The notes: generated from the letters alone by a model not told the origin. Shown: positions 8,286-17,665, counted from the first letter of the stretch. The stretch is 35,528 bases of DNA from Bacillus marinisedimentorum (GCF_001644195.2 NZ_LWBL02000056.1:1-35528); one strand, 5' to 3'. Program-made: numbers and translations.

Positions 8286-8415
8286 CGCATAAAGATACTC
8301 TACTGTCTATAAAAAACCAGACAAAAAACGTCCACAAACAACTGCGGTCAAGGTGGGAACGCTTGTTACAATGAAGTGGAAAGGGGTATCAAGCCAGGAA
8401 GGAGCGATACGTCTG

Positions 8416-9105
8416 ATGAAACCTGAGAATCTTAAAAGCTTGCTGAAAAAGTTTGATTGCTTTTCAACGCTTACAGAGAAAGAACTGGCTGTATATGAAC
8501 AATACGCATATTGGCGGAAATACCAAAAAGGCCAGCTTTTATTCTCTGAAGGGGATCCGCGCGAGAAAATCTATTTTCTGATGGAAGGCTATGTGAAACT
8601 CCATAAAGAAAACGAAAGCGCGACGCTTTCCTATAACCATTTTATCGGTCCGAATAATGTGTTTCCGATCGAGGGACTGTTCTCCAGCGAAACATACATT
8701 TATTCCGCAAAAGCTGTCACTGACATCACGCTAGTTTACATTCCTGCCGCGCTTTTCGAGGATTTGATCCGCCATAACGCAAGGCAGCTTGTCCTGATCC
8801 TGCAAAGCTATTCCCGCACCCTTGAACTCCACGAAGCTAGACTTCAGCTGCTTACAAACGCAACCGCCCAGGACCGGGTCGTCCACATCATCCATTACTT
8901 GATGGAAAGTGTCGGCGACAAAAGAGAAGATAAAATTATCATCAATTGCCCGCTGACATCCACAGACCTCGCCGAGATCTCCGGAACCTCAAGAAAAACG
9001 GTGAGCGATGTCATCAAACAGCTTAAAGATAACCGCATCCTGACTTTCGATCATAAAACAATAACCATCCACAAGCCTGATTACCTTGAAAAATCTGCAT
9101 TATGA
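8416..9105 (+). CDS. arcR: Crp/Fnr-family transcriptional regulator, ArcR type
   Basis: This 229-residue protein has an N-terminal cyclic-nucleotide-binding-like beta-roll (about 15-130, with LLFSEGDPREKIYFLMEG) and a C-terminal winged helix whose recognition region is near LAEISGTSRKTVSDVI. There is no cysteine cluster as in Fnr, so it is not an iron-sulfur oxygen sensor; ArcR is the best match. A GTG at 8353 would lengthen it, but ATG 8416 follows AAGGAG at 10 bases and gives the usual family length. It should bind TGTGA-N6-TCACA-like sites; candidates are at 618-633 and 23944-23959. It is cut off from the arc operon by about 1.2 kb of repeats. A very long hairpin follows the stop. Confidence 0.85.
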   Translation: MKPENLKSLLKKFDCFSTLTEKELAVYEQYAYWRKYQKGQLLFSEGDPREKIYFLMEGYVKLHKENESATLSYNHFIGPNNVFPIEGLFSSETYIYSAKAVTDITLVYIPAALFEDLIRHNARQLVLILQSYSRTLELHEARLQLLTNATAQDRVVHIIHYLMESVGDKREDKIIINCPLTSTDLAEISGTSRKTVSDVIKQLKDNRILTFDHKTITIHKPDYLEKSAL

Positions 9106-9108
9106 CAA

Positions 9109-9153
9109 AGTGAAGTGCCTGGCAATTGCGTCGCAATTGCCAGGCACTTCATT
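9109..9153. terminator. Very long near-perfect hairpin after arcR
   Basis: Two perfectly complementary 18-base arms (9112-9129 and 9133-9150) flank a 3-base GTC loop; flanking bases extend pairing to about 20. It starts four bases after the arcR stop. There is no strong T-run. GTGCCTGGCA/TGCCAGGCAC palindromes of this kind recur in Bacillus genomes as I recall, so it may be a mobile palindrome serving as a terminator or mRNA end. Confidence 0.7.
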
Positions 9154-9191
9154 GTTAACCGCAACTCCCCAGCCTCTTATTTTTTGTCCCT

Positions 9192-9222
9192 TTGCACAAA
9201 TTTCCCCATCTGCCGGTATAAT
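9192..9222 (+). promoter_or_regulatory. Candidate sigma-A promoter upstream of the GH15 gene
   Basis: A perfect -10 TATAAT is at 9217-9222. The best -35 is TTGCAC at 9192-9197 with a long 19-bp spacer. It would give a leader of about 175 bases before the glycoside hydrolase gene. The spacer makes the -35 uncertain. Confidence 0.4.
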
Positions 9223-9406
9223 ATTTACTGCTCCAATCGGCATTTTGTCCAGCTGATTGCCTGTTGGGCGAAGTGTTGTCCGTTTTTTGTGAAAACGTAT
9301 TCACAGGGTTGTTTTCATTGCATATGATAAGTAACAAGGGATAATTGGTTAAACTGTATGAAAATGGGGTAAAAAAATGAAAACTAAGCAGAAAGAGGAA
9401 GAAAAT

Positions 9407-10471
9407 ATGAAGGGATCGACCTTATTGGGTGTTCTTGACTCCATGCGGCTGCCAAACGGTGCATATACCGCAAGTTTATCCGCTGATTATGATTACGTCT
9501 GGATTCGGGACGTCTGCTATTCAGTCCTGCCGTACCTCTCATCACAATGCTCCAGATACGAAAAAGCCTATTATGCCCTTTTTGATATGCTGAAAAGGTA
9601 CGAATGGAAAATCGATATTCATACGAGGCAAAAGCCGACTTTTTTATATGAGCATATTCATGCCCGCTACTCGAAAAAGCTGACAGAAATCCCAGTGGAA
9701 TGGGGGCATGCCCAGCATGATGCCATCGGGGCATTTTTATGGGGCGTAGGAGAAGGGGTCCGGCACGGCAAGCAGATGATCAGAGATGAAAAAGACAGGG
9801 ATATCCTGCAAAAGCTGGTGGCGTATCTGGATTGTGTGGAGTATTGGCATGACGAAGATAACGGAATGTGGGAGGAAAACCGGGAAGTCCATGCTTCAAG
9901 CGTCGGCGCATGCGTAGCGGGCCTGAAGGCGGTCCGTTTGCTTGTTGATGTGCCGCCTCATCTGATCGAAAAAGGCCAGCGCACGCTTGACAGGATGCTT
10001 CCGCGCGAAAGTGAGACAAAGGATGTCGATCTCGCCCTGCTGTCACTCATCTATCCTTATCAAATCGTTTCCCGCGACAAGGCTCAAACGATCATCGCCA
10101 ATGTGGTTGATGAGCTGGAACGGACCTACGGGTGCATCCGGTATAAGGATGACATGTATTATAATGAAGGCAGCGAGGCGGAATGGTGCTTCGGCTTTCC
10201 ATGGCTGGGTCTTTGCTACAGCTTTCTCGGCCGGCAGGATAAAATTCTTGAATACTGGAAGAAAACAAAAACGGTCATTCAGGACAACGGATATATACCA
10301 GAACTCTACATCGGCGGTACTGGGAAGCCAAACGGCAATAACCCGCTTGCATGGGCAGTCGCCCTCACCTATATTTTGCACGACAGAATCAAACACGTTG
10401 AAAACTATGAATCATCCCGGCGCTTTGCCGAAAGACAGGAACAAAAAGCAGACCACAGAGAATCCGTTTAA
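9407..10471 (+). CDS. GH15-like glycoside hydrolase (glucoamylase/phosphorylase-kinase-like fold)
   Basis: This cytoplasmic protein of 354 residues, with no signal peptide, resembles the (alpha/alpha)6-barrel glycoside hydrolase 15 group. Visible landmarks are LPNGAYTAS and DYDYVWIRD near the N-terminus, a WEE motif with E156 (general-acid-like) followed by VHASSVGA, and NGYIPELY with NNPLAWA near the C-terminus. It would release glucose from alpha-glucans such as glycogen; activity is inferred. ATG 9377 is also in frame, but AAAGAGGA seven bases before ATG 9407 fits better, and the extra residues KEEEN merely translate that site. It precedes the glg operon but has its own terminator. It is shorter than secreted glucoamylases, which agrees with a lone catalytic domain. 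Confidence 0.72.
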   Translation: MKGSTLLGVLDSMRLPNGAYTASLSADYDYVWIRDVCYSVLPYLSSQCSRYEKAYYALFDMLKRYEWKIDIHTRQKPTFLYEHIHARYSKKLTEIPVEWGHAQHDAIGAFLWGVGEGVRHGKQMIRDEKDRDILQKLVAYLDCVEYWHDEDNGMWEENREVHASSVGACVAGLKAVRLLVDVPPHLIEKGQRTLDRMLPRESETKDVDLALLSLIYPYQIVSRDKAQTIIANVVDELERTYGCIRYKDDMYYNEGSEAEWCFGFPWLGLCYSFLGRQDKILEYWKKTKTVIQDNGYIPELYIGGTGKPNGNNPLAWAVALTYILHDRIKHVENYESSRRFAERQEQKADHRESV

Positions 10472-10488
10472 CAGCGGATTCTTTTTTA
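10460..10488 (+). terminator. Terminator overlapping the GH15 stop codon
   Basis: GAATCCG (10460-10466) pairs with CGGATTC (10475-10481) and is followed by six T. The left arm lies inside the last codons of the GH15 gene, so transcription is expected to end here, separating it from glgB. Confidence 0.85.
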
Positions 10489-10496
10489 AAGGGCAG

Positions 10497-10622
10497 TGAT
10501 GAGGCTCACCGTCCCCGCGCCGCGGCAGCAGACACCGTGAGTGCGGCAGGATGGAAGCTGGAACGGATGTCGCACTTGGGCCCGTGGTGAAGGCGAGGTC
10601 CTGCAGCGAAAATCAACTTCCC
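10497..10622. repeat. Decayed copy of the MITE-like core repeat
   Basis: Blocks in the order TGAGGCTCACCG, CCGCGGCA, GACACYGTGAGTGCG, GGAACRGATGTCGC, GAAGGCGAGGTCCTGCAGCG and AAATCAAC match 20395-20525. Both outer ends, including the terminal inverted repeats, are missing or unrecognisable. Confidence 0.7.
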
Positions 10623-10749
10623 ATTTCAACATGCTAGTATCGTAAGTCTTTCCTAATTCCACAATACTACTATTTTAAAAGGTTTTTTTCGAAAATCCGG
10701 GTAAGAAATGTTTAACAGAAGATGCATTTGTTACTCTTATATCCTAATA

Positions 10750-10803
10750 CCAACAAGAACAGCAGACCATCATTTTTGAAAGTTGGCCCGCTGTTCTTCT
10801 TGG
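10750..10803. repeat. Imperfect inverted repeat in the pre-glgB gap
   Basis: The arms CCAACAAGAACAGC (10750-10763) and GCTGTTCTTCTTGG (10790-10803) are complementary except for one C-C mismatch. The loop is 26 bases. No gene ends nearby. The rest of 10623-10960 shows no convincing gene; the 70-codon frame at 10722 has no supporting features. Confidence 0.45.
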
Positions 10804-10960
10804 TGTTTAATGCGCTAAAAGGAATTTTATTTTTGTTGAGAATTTATATGAACACTGGGCCTGCCTGCATTGCTGGAAAAAGAAGGATTCAAAAAAAGGA
10901 ATCAGGGTATGAAAAAGAAAATATGTTTTATTGAAAGGCCATGTATTCTTTGTTGAAACA

Positions 10961-10987
10961 TGTCACATCCCCACGGGTTTTGTGACA
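10961..10987. promoter_or_regulatory. Inverted repeat TGTCACA/TGTGACA upstream of glgB
   Basis: TGTCACA (10961-10967) and TGTGACA (10981-10987) are exact reverse complements with 20 bp between starts, close to two helical turns. Half-sites resemble Crp/Fnr half-sites but point the wrong way for a standard box. It lies about 440 bp upstream of glgB and just before a cre-like site. Confidence 0.35.
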
Positions 10988-11005
10988 ATTTGATGAGCAT
11001 AAAAA

Positions 11006-11019
11006 CTTAAGCGCTTACA
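11006..11019. promoter_or_regulatory. cre-like site upstream of the glg operon
   Basis: CTTAAGCGCTTACA matches the ideal cre sequence TGTAAGCGCTTACA at 12 of 14 positions, including the central palindrome. It could place glycogen genes under CcpA, but it is about 410 bp from glgB and a repeat lies between. Confidence 0.45.
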
Positions 11020-11186
11020 GTTTTTCAGAAAAGAAGGAAACTTCTGATAATGATAGAAATAGAAACGAGAGAGTGCAGAATGGGCCTGTTTCACATTGAT
11101 TTTCGGATTGGTTTTATAAGACGGCTATTTTCTGGATGATGGTTGTATTTATTGTCGTATTGGACAACACACTCTGTGCCGTGACG

Positions 11187-11312
11187 GTTGATTGGTGCGG
11201 GGATGCGGAACCCCTGCGGGAACAGCGGGACAGGTGAGAGCCCATTGGAACAGCGATGGTGAGGCTCACCGCCCGTACCGATACGATCACCTGCAGCGGA
11301 AATCAATGCCCC
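11187..11312. repeat. Decayed copy of the MITE-like core repeat upstream of glgB
   Basis: It contains GGTTGATTGGTGCGG, CCCTGCGGGAACAGCGGGAC, AGGTGAGAGCCC, GGTGAGGCTCACCGCCCG and CACCTGCAGCGGAAATCAA, in the same order as in 20330-20525. The middle is shortened. With the copies at 10497 and the cre-like site, it fills most of the 950-bp gap between the GH15 gene and glgB; no gene is seen there. Confidence 0.7.
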
Positions 11313-11427
11313 ATTTGAAAACAGTAAAAAAAAACGGTACGGCGGAAATTTTAATGAATGGGGTTGAATAGGTAAATGCAACCCCGGCTGCTTGAATTCT
11401 CAGCAAATTATCAGATGAGGTGCTTGT

Positions 11428-13362
11428 ATGCAATCAGTGATGCCATCGCAAGAAGATATTTACTTATTTCATGAAGGAACACTTTACGAAAGCTGGAAAA
11501 TGATGGGGTCCCATATCCTGGACGCGGAAGGGACAGAAGGTGTGCGGTTCGTCGTTTGGGCACCACATGCGAAAGAGGCCGCGGTCGTCGGAGATTTCAA
11601 CAGCTGGGACGGCACGGGGCATAAAATGGATCGGATCAGCGGCGGATTATGGATGCTGTTCATTCCCGGCCTCACGGAAGGTGAGCTTTATAAATACGAA
11701 TTGATCACAGAACAGAACGAGCGGATCCTGAAGGCCGATCCATATGCTTTCTTTGCCGAAAAAAAGCCCGATACAGCATCCGTGGTATACGGTCTTGAGG
11801 GTTATGATTGGCAGGACCGGAACTGGATCAAAGAGAGAAAACAGAAACCGGTTTATGAAAAACCTGTCCTTATTTATGAGGTCCATCCGGGCACGTGGAA
11901 AAAAACGCCCGAGGGAACCCACTATACATACCGCGAACTGGCAGATGAACTCATTCCTTATGTGAAAGAACTCGGATATACCCATATTGAAATGCTGCCG
12001 ATTGCCGAGCATCCGTTTGACGGTTCCTGGGGTTATCAGCTTACCGGGTATTTCGCTGTGACGAGCCGCTATGGAACACCGAAGGATTTCATGTACTTTG
12101 TGGACCGCTGCCATCAGGAGGCGATCGGCGTAATCCTTGACTGGGTGCCCGCCCATTTCTGTAAAGACGCACACGGGCTTGGCCGATTCGACGGAACACC
12201 GCTTTATGAGCCTGCGGATGAAAGACGTGGGGAAAGGGCGAACTGGGGAACGTACAACTTCGATTACAGCAAACCGGAAGTCCGGTCATTCCTCATCTCA
12301 AATGCACTATTTTGGATGGAGATGTTCCATATCGACGGCATGAGAGTTGATGCTGTTTCCTACATGATTTACCTCAACCACGGATCCGATGCACAGCTTA
12401 TGCTTAAGAACGAATTCGGCGGAGATGAAAACCTTGAAGCCATTGCGTTTTTAAAACAGCTCAATAAAGCAGTATTTGGCCGGTTTCCGTATACGCTTAT
12501 GGCGGCAGAGGAAGCGACTGACTGGAAAGGTGTGACATCTCCTGTCCACGAAGGCGGCCTTGGCTTCAACTACAAATGGAATATGGGATGGATGAATGAT
12601 ATCCTCCACTACATGGATTATCACCCTGATCATAGGAGCGAGATTCACAATCAGCTTACCTTTTCGTTTTCATATACGTACACAGAAAATTACATTTTGC
12701 CCTTTTCACATGATGAGGTTGTCCACGGGAAAAAGTCCCTTCTCGATAAGATGCCGGGAGATTACTGGCAAAAGTTTGCGAATCTGAGATTACTGTTTTC
12801 ATATATGATGGCACATCCGGGAAAGAAGCTGCTTTTCATGGGCGGGGAACTGGCCCAGTTTGCTGAATGGAAAGATAAAGAACAGCTGGACTGGCATCTT
12901 CTGGATTACGATTACCATTATAAGTTCCACCGTTTTGTCCGTTCCCTTAATCACTTTTATACTGGTGCAAGCAGCATATGGAGGCTTGACCATGAGCCGG
13001 ATGGGCTGCAATGGATAAATGCCGATGATGCCGAAAAATCGGTTCTCTCATTCATCAGAAAAGGGAAGCGGAAAGGTGATTACACTATACACCTCTTCAA
13101 CTTTTCCGCAAACGTGCATGAGGACTATCGGATAGGGGTTCCGTCGCGCGGAAGCTATACGGAAGTTTTCAACAGTGACCTGGAGGAATACGGAGGTTCT
13201 GGCCTGCACAATCCGACCATTCCAACAATGAAGGCGGAGTACCGTGACTTTTCATACAGTATAGCCATCAAACTTCCGCCGCTCGCCGCTGTTGTTCTGA
13301 AAAAGCAGCCTTCAAGGCCGAAACCGCATAAGCAAAAACCGAAAACAACGAGAAAGGGGTAA
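11428..13362 (+). CDS. glgB: 1,4-alpha-glucan branching enzyme
   Basis: This 644-residue GH13 enzyme makes alpha-1,6 branches in glycogen. An N-terminal CBM48 domain is marked by [22 protein letters not shown] (shown in part: FVVWAPHA and GDFNSW). The catalytic barrel contains the expected nucleophile D308 in MRVDAVSY, the general acid E361 in AEEAT, and D429 in [10 protein letters not shown]-terminal beta domain ends in a lysine-rich tail. Length is typical. The ATG follows GATGAGGTG. It is the first gene of glgB-glgC-glgD-glgA; only five bases separate it from glgC, whose ribosome site lies in the glgB end. Confidence 0.97.
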   Translation: MQSVMPSQEDIYLFHEGTLYESWKMMGSHILDAEGTEGVRFVVWAPHAKEAAVVGDFNSWDGTGHKMDRISGGLWMLFIPGLTEGELYKYELITEQNERILKADPYAFFAEKKPDTASVVYGLEGYDWQDRNWIKERKQKPVYEKPVLIYEVHPGTWKKTPEGTHYTYRELADELIPYVKELGYTHIEMLPIAEHPFDGSWGYQLTGYFAVTSRYGTPKDFMYFVDRCHQEAIGVILDWVPAHFCKDAHGLGRFDGTPLYEPADERRGERANWGTYNFDYSKPEVRSFLISNALFWMEMFHIDGMRVDAVSYMIYLNHGSDAQLMLKNEFGGDENLEAIAFLKQLNKAVFGRFPYTLMAAEEATDWKGVTSPVHEGGLGFNYKWNMGWMNDILHYMDYHPDHRSEIHNQLTFSFSYTYTENYILPFSHDEVVHGKKSLLDKMPGDYWQKFANLRLLFSYMMAHPGKKLLFMGGELAQFAEWKDKEQLDWHLLDYDYHYKFHRFVRSLNHFYTGASSIWRLDHEPDGLQWINADDAEKSVLSFIRKGKRKGDYTIHLFNFSANVHEDYRIGVPSRGSYTEVFNSDLEEYGGSGLHNPTIPTMKAEYRDFSYSIAIKLPPLAAVVLKKQPSRPKPHKQKPKTTRKG

Positions 13363-13367
13363 TCTTA

Positions 13368-14507
13368 ATGCCACAAAAAGAAATGATTGCGATGCTGCTT
13401 GCCGGGGGACAGGGGACGAGGCTGAAAGAACTGACGAGCAGCCTCGCAAAGCCGGCAGTTCCTTTCGGCGGAAAATACCGGATCATCGATTTCACATTAA
13501 GCAACTGCACCAACTCGGGAATCGACACAGTCGGGGTGCTGACCCAGTATCAGCCGCTTGTGCTTAACACTTACATAGGAATCGGCAGCGCCTGGGATCT
13601 TGACAGGAAAAACGGCGGAGTCGCGCTGCTTCCTCCCTACCAGGGCAAAACAGGCGGCGAATGGTACAAGGGAACGGCCAACGCGATCTATCAGAACATT
13701 TATTATATCGAACAATATGATCCGGAATACGTTCTTGTCATCTCAGGGGACCACATCTACAAAATGGACTATGAAAAAATGCTGCAGGCCCATAAGAGGA
13801 GTGGAGCAGAAGCTACGATTGCCGTTCGGGGAGTGCCGTGGGACGAAGCGAACAGGTTCGGCATCATGAACACTGATGAAGAGGGGAAAATCGTTGAATT
13901 CGATGAAAAGCCTGCGAATCCGAAGAGCAATCTTGCTTCGATGGGGGTTTACATTTTCACCTGGAAAACACTTAGAAAATATTTGAAAGAAGATGAAGAA
14001 AACCCGAATTCGGAAAATGATTTCGGGAAGAACATCATTCCTGCTATGCTAAATGATGATATATTGCTGTCTGCTTACCGGTTTGAAGGCTATTGGAAGG
14101 ATGTCGGAACAATCAAAAGCCTCTGGGAAGCAAACATGGATTTATTGAAGGATGAGGACGAACTCAAAATGGGCGACCGTTCGTGGAAAGTTTATTCGGT
14201 GAATCCGAATCAGCCGCCCCACTATTTATCAAAGCAAGCGAGCGTCACGTGTTCGCTTGTAAATGAAGGCTGTGTCGTATACGGAAATATAAAAAACTCT
14301 GTTCTGTTTTACGGTGTCCACGTTGGTCTGGGCTCAGAAATCAAAGACTCCATCATCATGCCAAATGTCCGGATCGGGGCGAATGTGACGATAAACCGTG
14401 CGATCGTCGAGAGCGGTTCGGTCATCGAAGACGGCGCTGTCATCGGGTCAGGGGAAAAAGACAGTGAAATAACACTTTTTGCAAGCGGTAAAATGACGAG
14501 GGCATAA
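13368..14507 (+). CDS. glgC: Glucose-1-phosphate adenylyltransferase, catalytic subunit
   Basis: This 379-residue enzyme makes ADP-glucose, the committed precursor of glycogen. The nucleotide-binding loop [12 protein letters not shown], followed by [15 protein letters not shown], is intact at the N-terminus. [10 protein letters not shown] in the middle provides the acidic metal site, and a C-terminal left-handed beta-helix shows hexapeptide-like repeats ([18 protein letters not shown]). It starts five bases after glgB behind AAAGGGG. The partner GlgD follows, as in other Bacillus operons where a GlgC-GlgD heteromer is made. Confidence 0.96.
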   Translation: MPQKEMIAMLLAGGQGTRLKELTSSLAKPAVPFGGKYRIIDFTLSNCTNSGIDTVGVLTQYQPLVLNTYIGIGSAWDLDRKNGGVALLPPYQGKTGGEWYKGTANAIYQNIYYIEQYDPEYVLVISGDHIYKMDYEKMLQAHKRSGAEATIAVRGVPWDEANRFGIMNTDEEGKIVEFDEKPANPKSNLASMGVYIFTWKTLRKYLKEDEENPNSENDFGKNIIPAMLNDDILLSAYRFEGYWKDVGTIKSLWEANMDLLKDEDELKMGDRSWKVYSVNPNQPPHYLSKQASVTCSLVNEGCVVYGNIKNSVLFYGVHVGLGSEIKDSIIMPNVRIGANVTINRAIVESGSVIEDGAVIGSGEKDSEITLFASGKMTRA

Positions 14508-14569
14508 AAGCCGGCCGTTTCCTTTGGTTTTACTTCTTGAATAACTTTTGAAAGGGGATGTCAGCATAT

Positions 14570-15697
14570 ATGAAAAATGTGATGGGCGTAATCAATCTCG
14601 GCAATGAACCTGAAATCCTCGGGACGTTAACAAAAGAGAGGAGCCTTGCTTCCGTACCTTTCGGGGGAAGATACAGGCTGATCGATTTCAGCCTTTCAAA
14701 CATGGTGAACAGCGGAATTTTCAATGTCGGTATCTTCACATTGAGAAAATACCGTTCATTGATGGATCATCTCGGCCCGGGCAAAGAATGGGATCTTGAC
14801 CGCCAAAATAAAGGCCTCTTCATTCTGCCGCCGACAGGTTCGGATAAAAGTTCTGACAGGGGAGATTTTCATCTGTTTAAAGAACACATCTCTTATTTCA
14901 AAAGGAGCAAGGAAGAATATGTGCTTGCCACCCAGGGCCATCTCGTCTGGAATGTTGACTTTAACGAAATTGTGAAGTTCCACCAGGACAATGGCGCAGA
15001 TATTACCGTTGCTTATACGGAATATGATAATGGAACGAACGAACTGCCTTCTCTGTCGGTGCTCGGAATTGATGAGGAAAGCCGCGTTCATCGAATTGAC
15101 CGGAACACCATCCCTTACGAAGGCGACAATATCTATATGCAGACTTTCGTGATCAAGCGTGAATTGCTGCTGGAATTTATCGAAAAGGTAGAATCAGATG
15201 GAAATTCAACTTTCCTTGAGAGTGTGCTGATCCCCAACCTTGACCGGCTTAACGTGGCGGCCTGGCAATATCGCGGCTATGCTCCTCTTATTTATTCAAT
15301 CGACAGCTATTACCGGAAAAGCATGGCACTTCTCGATCCGAACATTTCCCAGCAGCTCTTTTTCACAACCCGGCCTATTTATACAAAGGTAAAACACGAG
15401 CCCCCGGCCCAGTACCGGAGAACAGCGGATGTCCATAATTCAATGGTGGCAAACGGGTGTACGATTGAAGGAACCGTCGAAAACAGCATCCTTTTCCGCG
15501 GTGTAAAGGTCCATAAAGGGGCAGTCGTCAAAAATTCAATTATCATGCAGAAAACTGAAATCCAGGAAGGGGCGTATGTTGAAAACGCCATTCTTGATAA
15601 AGACACGAAAGTACAGAAAGGACAGCAGGTAAAAGGCGCAGAAGATTTACCGTCAGTAATCGCCAAATCGAGCGTAGTGGAGTCATCGGTTAATTGA
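14570..15697 (+). CDS. glgD: GlgD, regulatory-type ADP-glucose pyrophosphorylase subunit
   Basis: This 375-residue GlgC paralogue lacks the GGxGTRL catalytic loop: the N-terminus reads MKNVMGVINLGNE and goes on to SVPFGGRYRLIDFSLSN. The C-terminal beta-helix repeats are kept (NSILFRGVKVHKGA, KNSIIMQKTEIQEGA). It probably partners GlgC and alters its kinetics, as shown for Bacillus GlgCD. An in-frame ATG at 14558 abuts the AAAGGGG site with no spacing, so ATG 14570 (12 bases away) is chosen. It is 62 bp after glgC. Confidence 0.92.
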   Translation: MKNVMGVINLGNEPEILGTLTKERSLASVPFGGRYRLIDFSLSNMVNSGIFNVGIFTLRKYRSLMDHLGPGKEWDLDRQNKGLFILPPTGSDKSSDRGDFHLFKEHISYFKRSKEEYVLATQGHLVWNVDFNEIVKFHQDNGADITVAYTEYDNGTNELPSLSVLGIDEESRVHRIDRNTIPYEGDNIYMQTFVIKRELLLEFIEKVESDGNSTFLESVLIPNLDRLNVAAWQYRGYAPLIYSIDSYYRKSMALLDPNISQQLFFTTRPIYTKVKHEPPAQYRRTADVHNSMVANGCTIEGTVENSILFRGVKVHKGAVVKNSIIMQKTEIQEGAYVENAILDKDTKVQKGQQVKGAEDLPSVIAKSSVVESSVN

Positions 15698-15714
15698 GCA
15701 TCCCTCCGAAAAGC

Positions 15715-15746
15715 CCGGCTTTTCCTTAAAGCATGTGAAAAGCCGG
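15715..15746. terminator. Perfect 10-bp hairpin between glgD and glgA
   Basis: CCGGCTTTTC (15715-15724) pairs with GAAAAGCCGG (15737-15746) around a 12-base loop. On the plus strand no T-run follows, so it is more likely an attenuator or mRNA-processing structure than a full terminator. It may lower glgA relative to glgBCD. Confidence 0.5.
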
Positions 15747-15801
15747 TCACGTGGTTAAGAAGAGTCCTGCTATAATCCATACATAAGTCAGGAGGCATTC
15801 C

Positions 15802-17226
15802 ATGAACATATTATTTGCAGCATCAGAAGGGTATCCATTCAGCAAGACCGGGGGACTTGGCGACGTGATTGGTGCGCTCCCGAAAGAACTGGCGAAGGAA
15901 GGCGCTGATGTCCAGGTCGTCCTTCCGAAGTACGCTTCCATTCCAGAACAGTTTGCAGAGGACATGACGTATATTGCAAGCCTGACAGTTCCGGTCGGCT
16001 GGCGTAATCAATACTGCGGCTTGTTTTCGCTTGAAAAAGACGGTGTTCTTTACTATTTCATCGATAACGAATATTATTTTAAACGCCCTGACAGCTATGG
16101 TTATTATGATGACGGCGAGCGGTTCGCCTTTTTTTCCAGGGCCATTCTCGAGATCATCCCGTTTTTGGAAAAAAAACCGGATGTCCTCCATCTACATGAC
16201 TGGCAGACCGCAATGGCAAGCCTGCTGTTGAAGGCCCATTACCGCTATCATCCCGATTATCAGCAAATCAAGACCGTTTTTACGATCCATAATCTCCGTT
16301 ACCAGGGGGTATTTCCGCACAGCGTGCTGCATGACCTGTATGATCTAAGCAATATGTATTTTCATCCGGACGGTGTTGAATACTATGGCAACGTGAATTT
16401 CATGAAGGCAGGCATTGTCTATTCGGATGCCGTTACAACTGTCAGCCCGTCGTATGCTGAAGAAATCCAGACGCCGTATTACGGCGAAGGGCTCGACGGC
16501 CTGCTGCGCAAGCACAATGGAAAACTTACCGGCATCCTGAACGGCATCGATACCGATCTATATAATCCGAATACGGACAGCAGCCTCTATGTCCAGTATG
16601 AACACGACCTGGAGGCGAAAGCGCAAAACAAAGTACAGCTGCAGAGGGAGCTTGGATTGGAGGAAAACCGGAATAAGCCGATGATTGTTCTCATAAGCCG
16701 CCTGACAGACCAGAAAGGGATTGACCTCATCCTCCACGTCATGGCTGAAATGGCTTCTCTTGATATGCAGTTTGTCGTCCTCGGAACAGGGGAAAAACGT
16801 TATGAAGAAGGATTCCGGCAGTCAGGGGAACATTTCCGTGAAAACCTGTCCGTTCACTTGATGTTTGATGACAGTTTCGCCCGTAAGCTTTACGGTGCAT
16901 CCGATATACTGCTGATGCCTTCCGTGTTTGAACCGTGCGGCATCAGCCAGCTGCTTGCCCTCCGTTACGGAAGTCTGCCGATCGTCCGTGAAACAGGCGG
17001 TCTGAAAGATACAGTAAAGCCCCATAATCGTTTTACAGGCGAAGGGCATGGGTTTTCATTCGCCAACTACAATGCTCACGAACTGTTGTTCACAATAGAG
17101 CGGGCAATACATCTGTATCATGAACGTCCCCAAGTGTGGAAACGGATGGCTCGACGGGCGCTGGAACTGGACTTCAGCTGGAATGCCTCTTCACTCGAAT
17201 ACTTGAAGCTTTATCATTCACTATGA
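15802..17226 (+). CDS. glgA: Glycogen synthase (ADP-glucose dependent, GT5)
   Basis: This 474-residue glycosyltransferase extends alpha-1,4-glucan chains from ADP-glucose. The N-terminal ADP-glucose motif KTGGLGDV is at 15-22. The C-terminal GT-B domain has PSVFEPCGISQL, with the catalytic-type Glu, and VRETGGLKDTV. Length is normal. The ATG follows AGGAGG at ideal distance. It is the last glg gene here; glycogen phosphorylase glgP, which follows glgA in B. subtilis, is absent and a DUF1232 gene comes next. Confidence 0.97.
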   Translation: MNILFAASEGYPFSKTGGLGDVIGALPKELAKEGADVQVVLPKYASIPEQFAEDMTYIASLTVPVGWRNQYCGLFSLEKDGVLYYFIDNEYYFKRPDSYGYYDDGERFAFFSRAILEIIPFLEKKPDVLHLHDWQTAMASLLLKAHYRYHPDYQQIKTVFTIHNLRYQGVFPHSVLHDLYDLSNMYFHPDGVEYYGNVNFMKAGIVYSDAVTTVSPSYAEEIQTPYYGEGLDGLLRKHNGKLTGILNGIDTDLYNPNTDSSLYVQYEHDLEAKAQNKVQLQRELGLEENRNKPMIVLISRLTDQKGIDLILHVMAEMASLDMQFVVLGTGEKRYEEGFRQSGEHFRENLSVHLMFDDSFARKLYGASDILLMPSVFEPCGISQLLALRYGSLPIVRETGGLKDTVKPHNRFTGEGHGFSFANYNAHELLFTIERAIHLYHERPQVWKRMARRALELDFSWNASSLEYLKLYHSL

Positions 17227-17281
17227 TTTGAGCGTAAAGGGGTGAATCGCCATCTTAGGAAAAAGAGCCATATTTGCACTA

Positions 17282-17665
17282 ATGAAAAAACAGGCTGTGA
17301 AATATTTATTCGATAAGAAAAAAGGCCGGTCACTTGCCGATAAAGCGGAACAAAAGTCAGCCGGCAACAAAGGAATCCTCCGAGATATCCGCGAAAAATC
17401 CAAATTACTGATCCAGCTGCTTCGCGCCTATCTGAATGGGGATTACCGCGATGTCAGCAAAAAAACAATGATAACGGTCGTTGGCGGTCTCCTTTATTTG
17501 GTACTGCCGACCGATGCGGTCCCGGATTTCCTGTTTGCCACAGGACTCATTGATGATGCGGCTATCCTTGGCCTTGTGTTGGCGCAGGTGAACAATGATC
17601 TGGAAAAATTCAAGGCATGGAAAGAGGGCCGGCGGAGTGCCCTTGAAATTGACCCGTCAGAGTAA
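17282..17665 (+). CDS. YkvA/DUF1232-family small protein
   Basis: This 127-residue protein carries a DUF1232 domain (about residues 50-115): a hydrophobic stretch with YLVLPTDAVPDF, then GLIDDAAILGLVL, the family hallmark. The function is unknown; a membrane association is likely from the hydrophobic segment. The N-terminal half is lysine-rich. The start is unsure: ATG 17282 has no good ribosome site, whereas a strong AAAGGGG lies at 17236-17242, and the frame stays open back to codon 17246 with only ATC codons as possible starts there. Expression after glgA may be by read-through. Confidence 0.7.
   Translation: MKKQAVKYLFDKKKGRSLADKAEQKSAGNKGILRDIREKSKLLIQLLRAYLNGDYRDVSKKTMITVVGGLLYLVLPTDAVPDFLFATGLIDDAAILGLVLAQVNNDLEKFKAWKEGRRSALEIDPSE

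Noticed and set aside
8353-8415. Longer N-terminus of ArcR from GTG 8353
   Set aside because: The ribosome site and family length favour ATG 8416.
8416-9105. Fnr with an oxygen-sensing iron-sulfur cluster
   Set aside because: Only two isolated cysteines are present and no C-terminal or N-terminal cysteine cluster, so ArcR is the better call.
10722-10934. 70-codon frame as a small membrane protein
   Set aside because: No ribosome site, no conserved features, and it crosses an inverted repeat in a repeat-rich gap.
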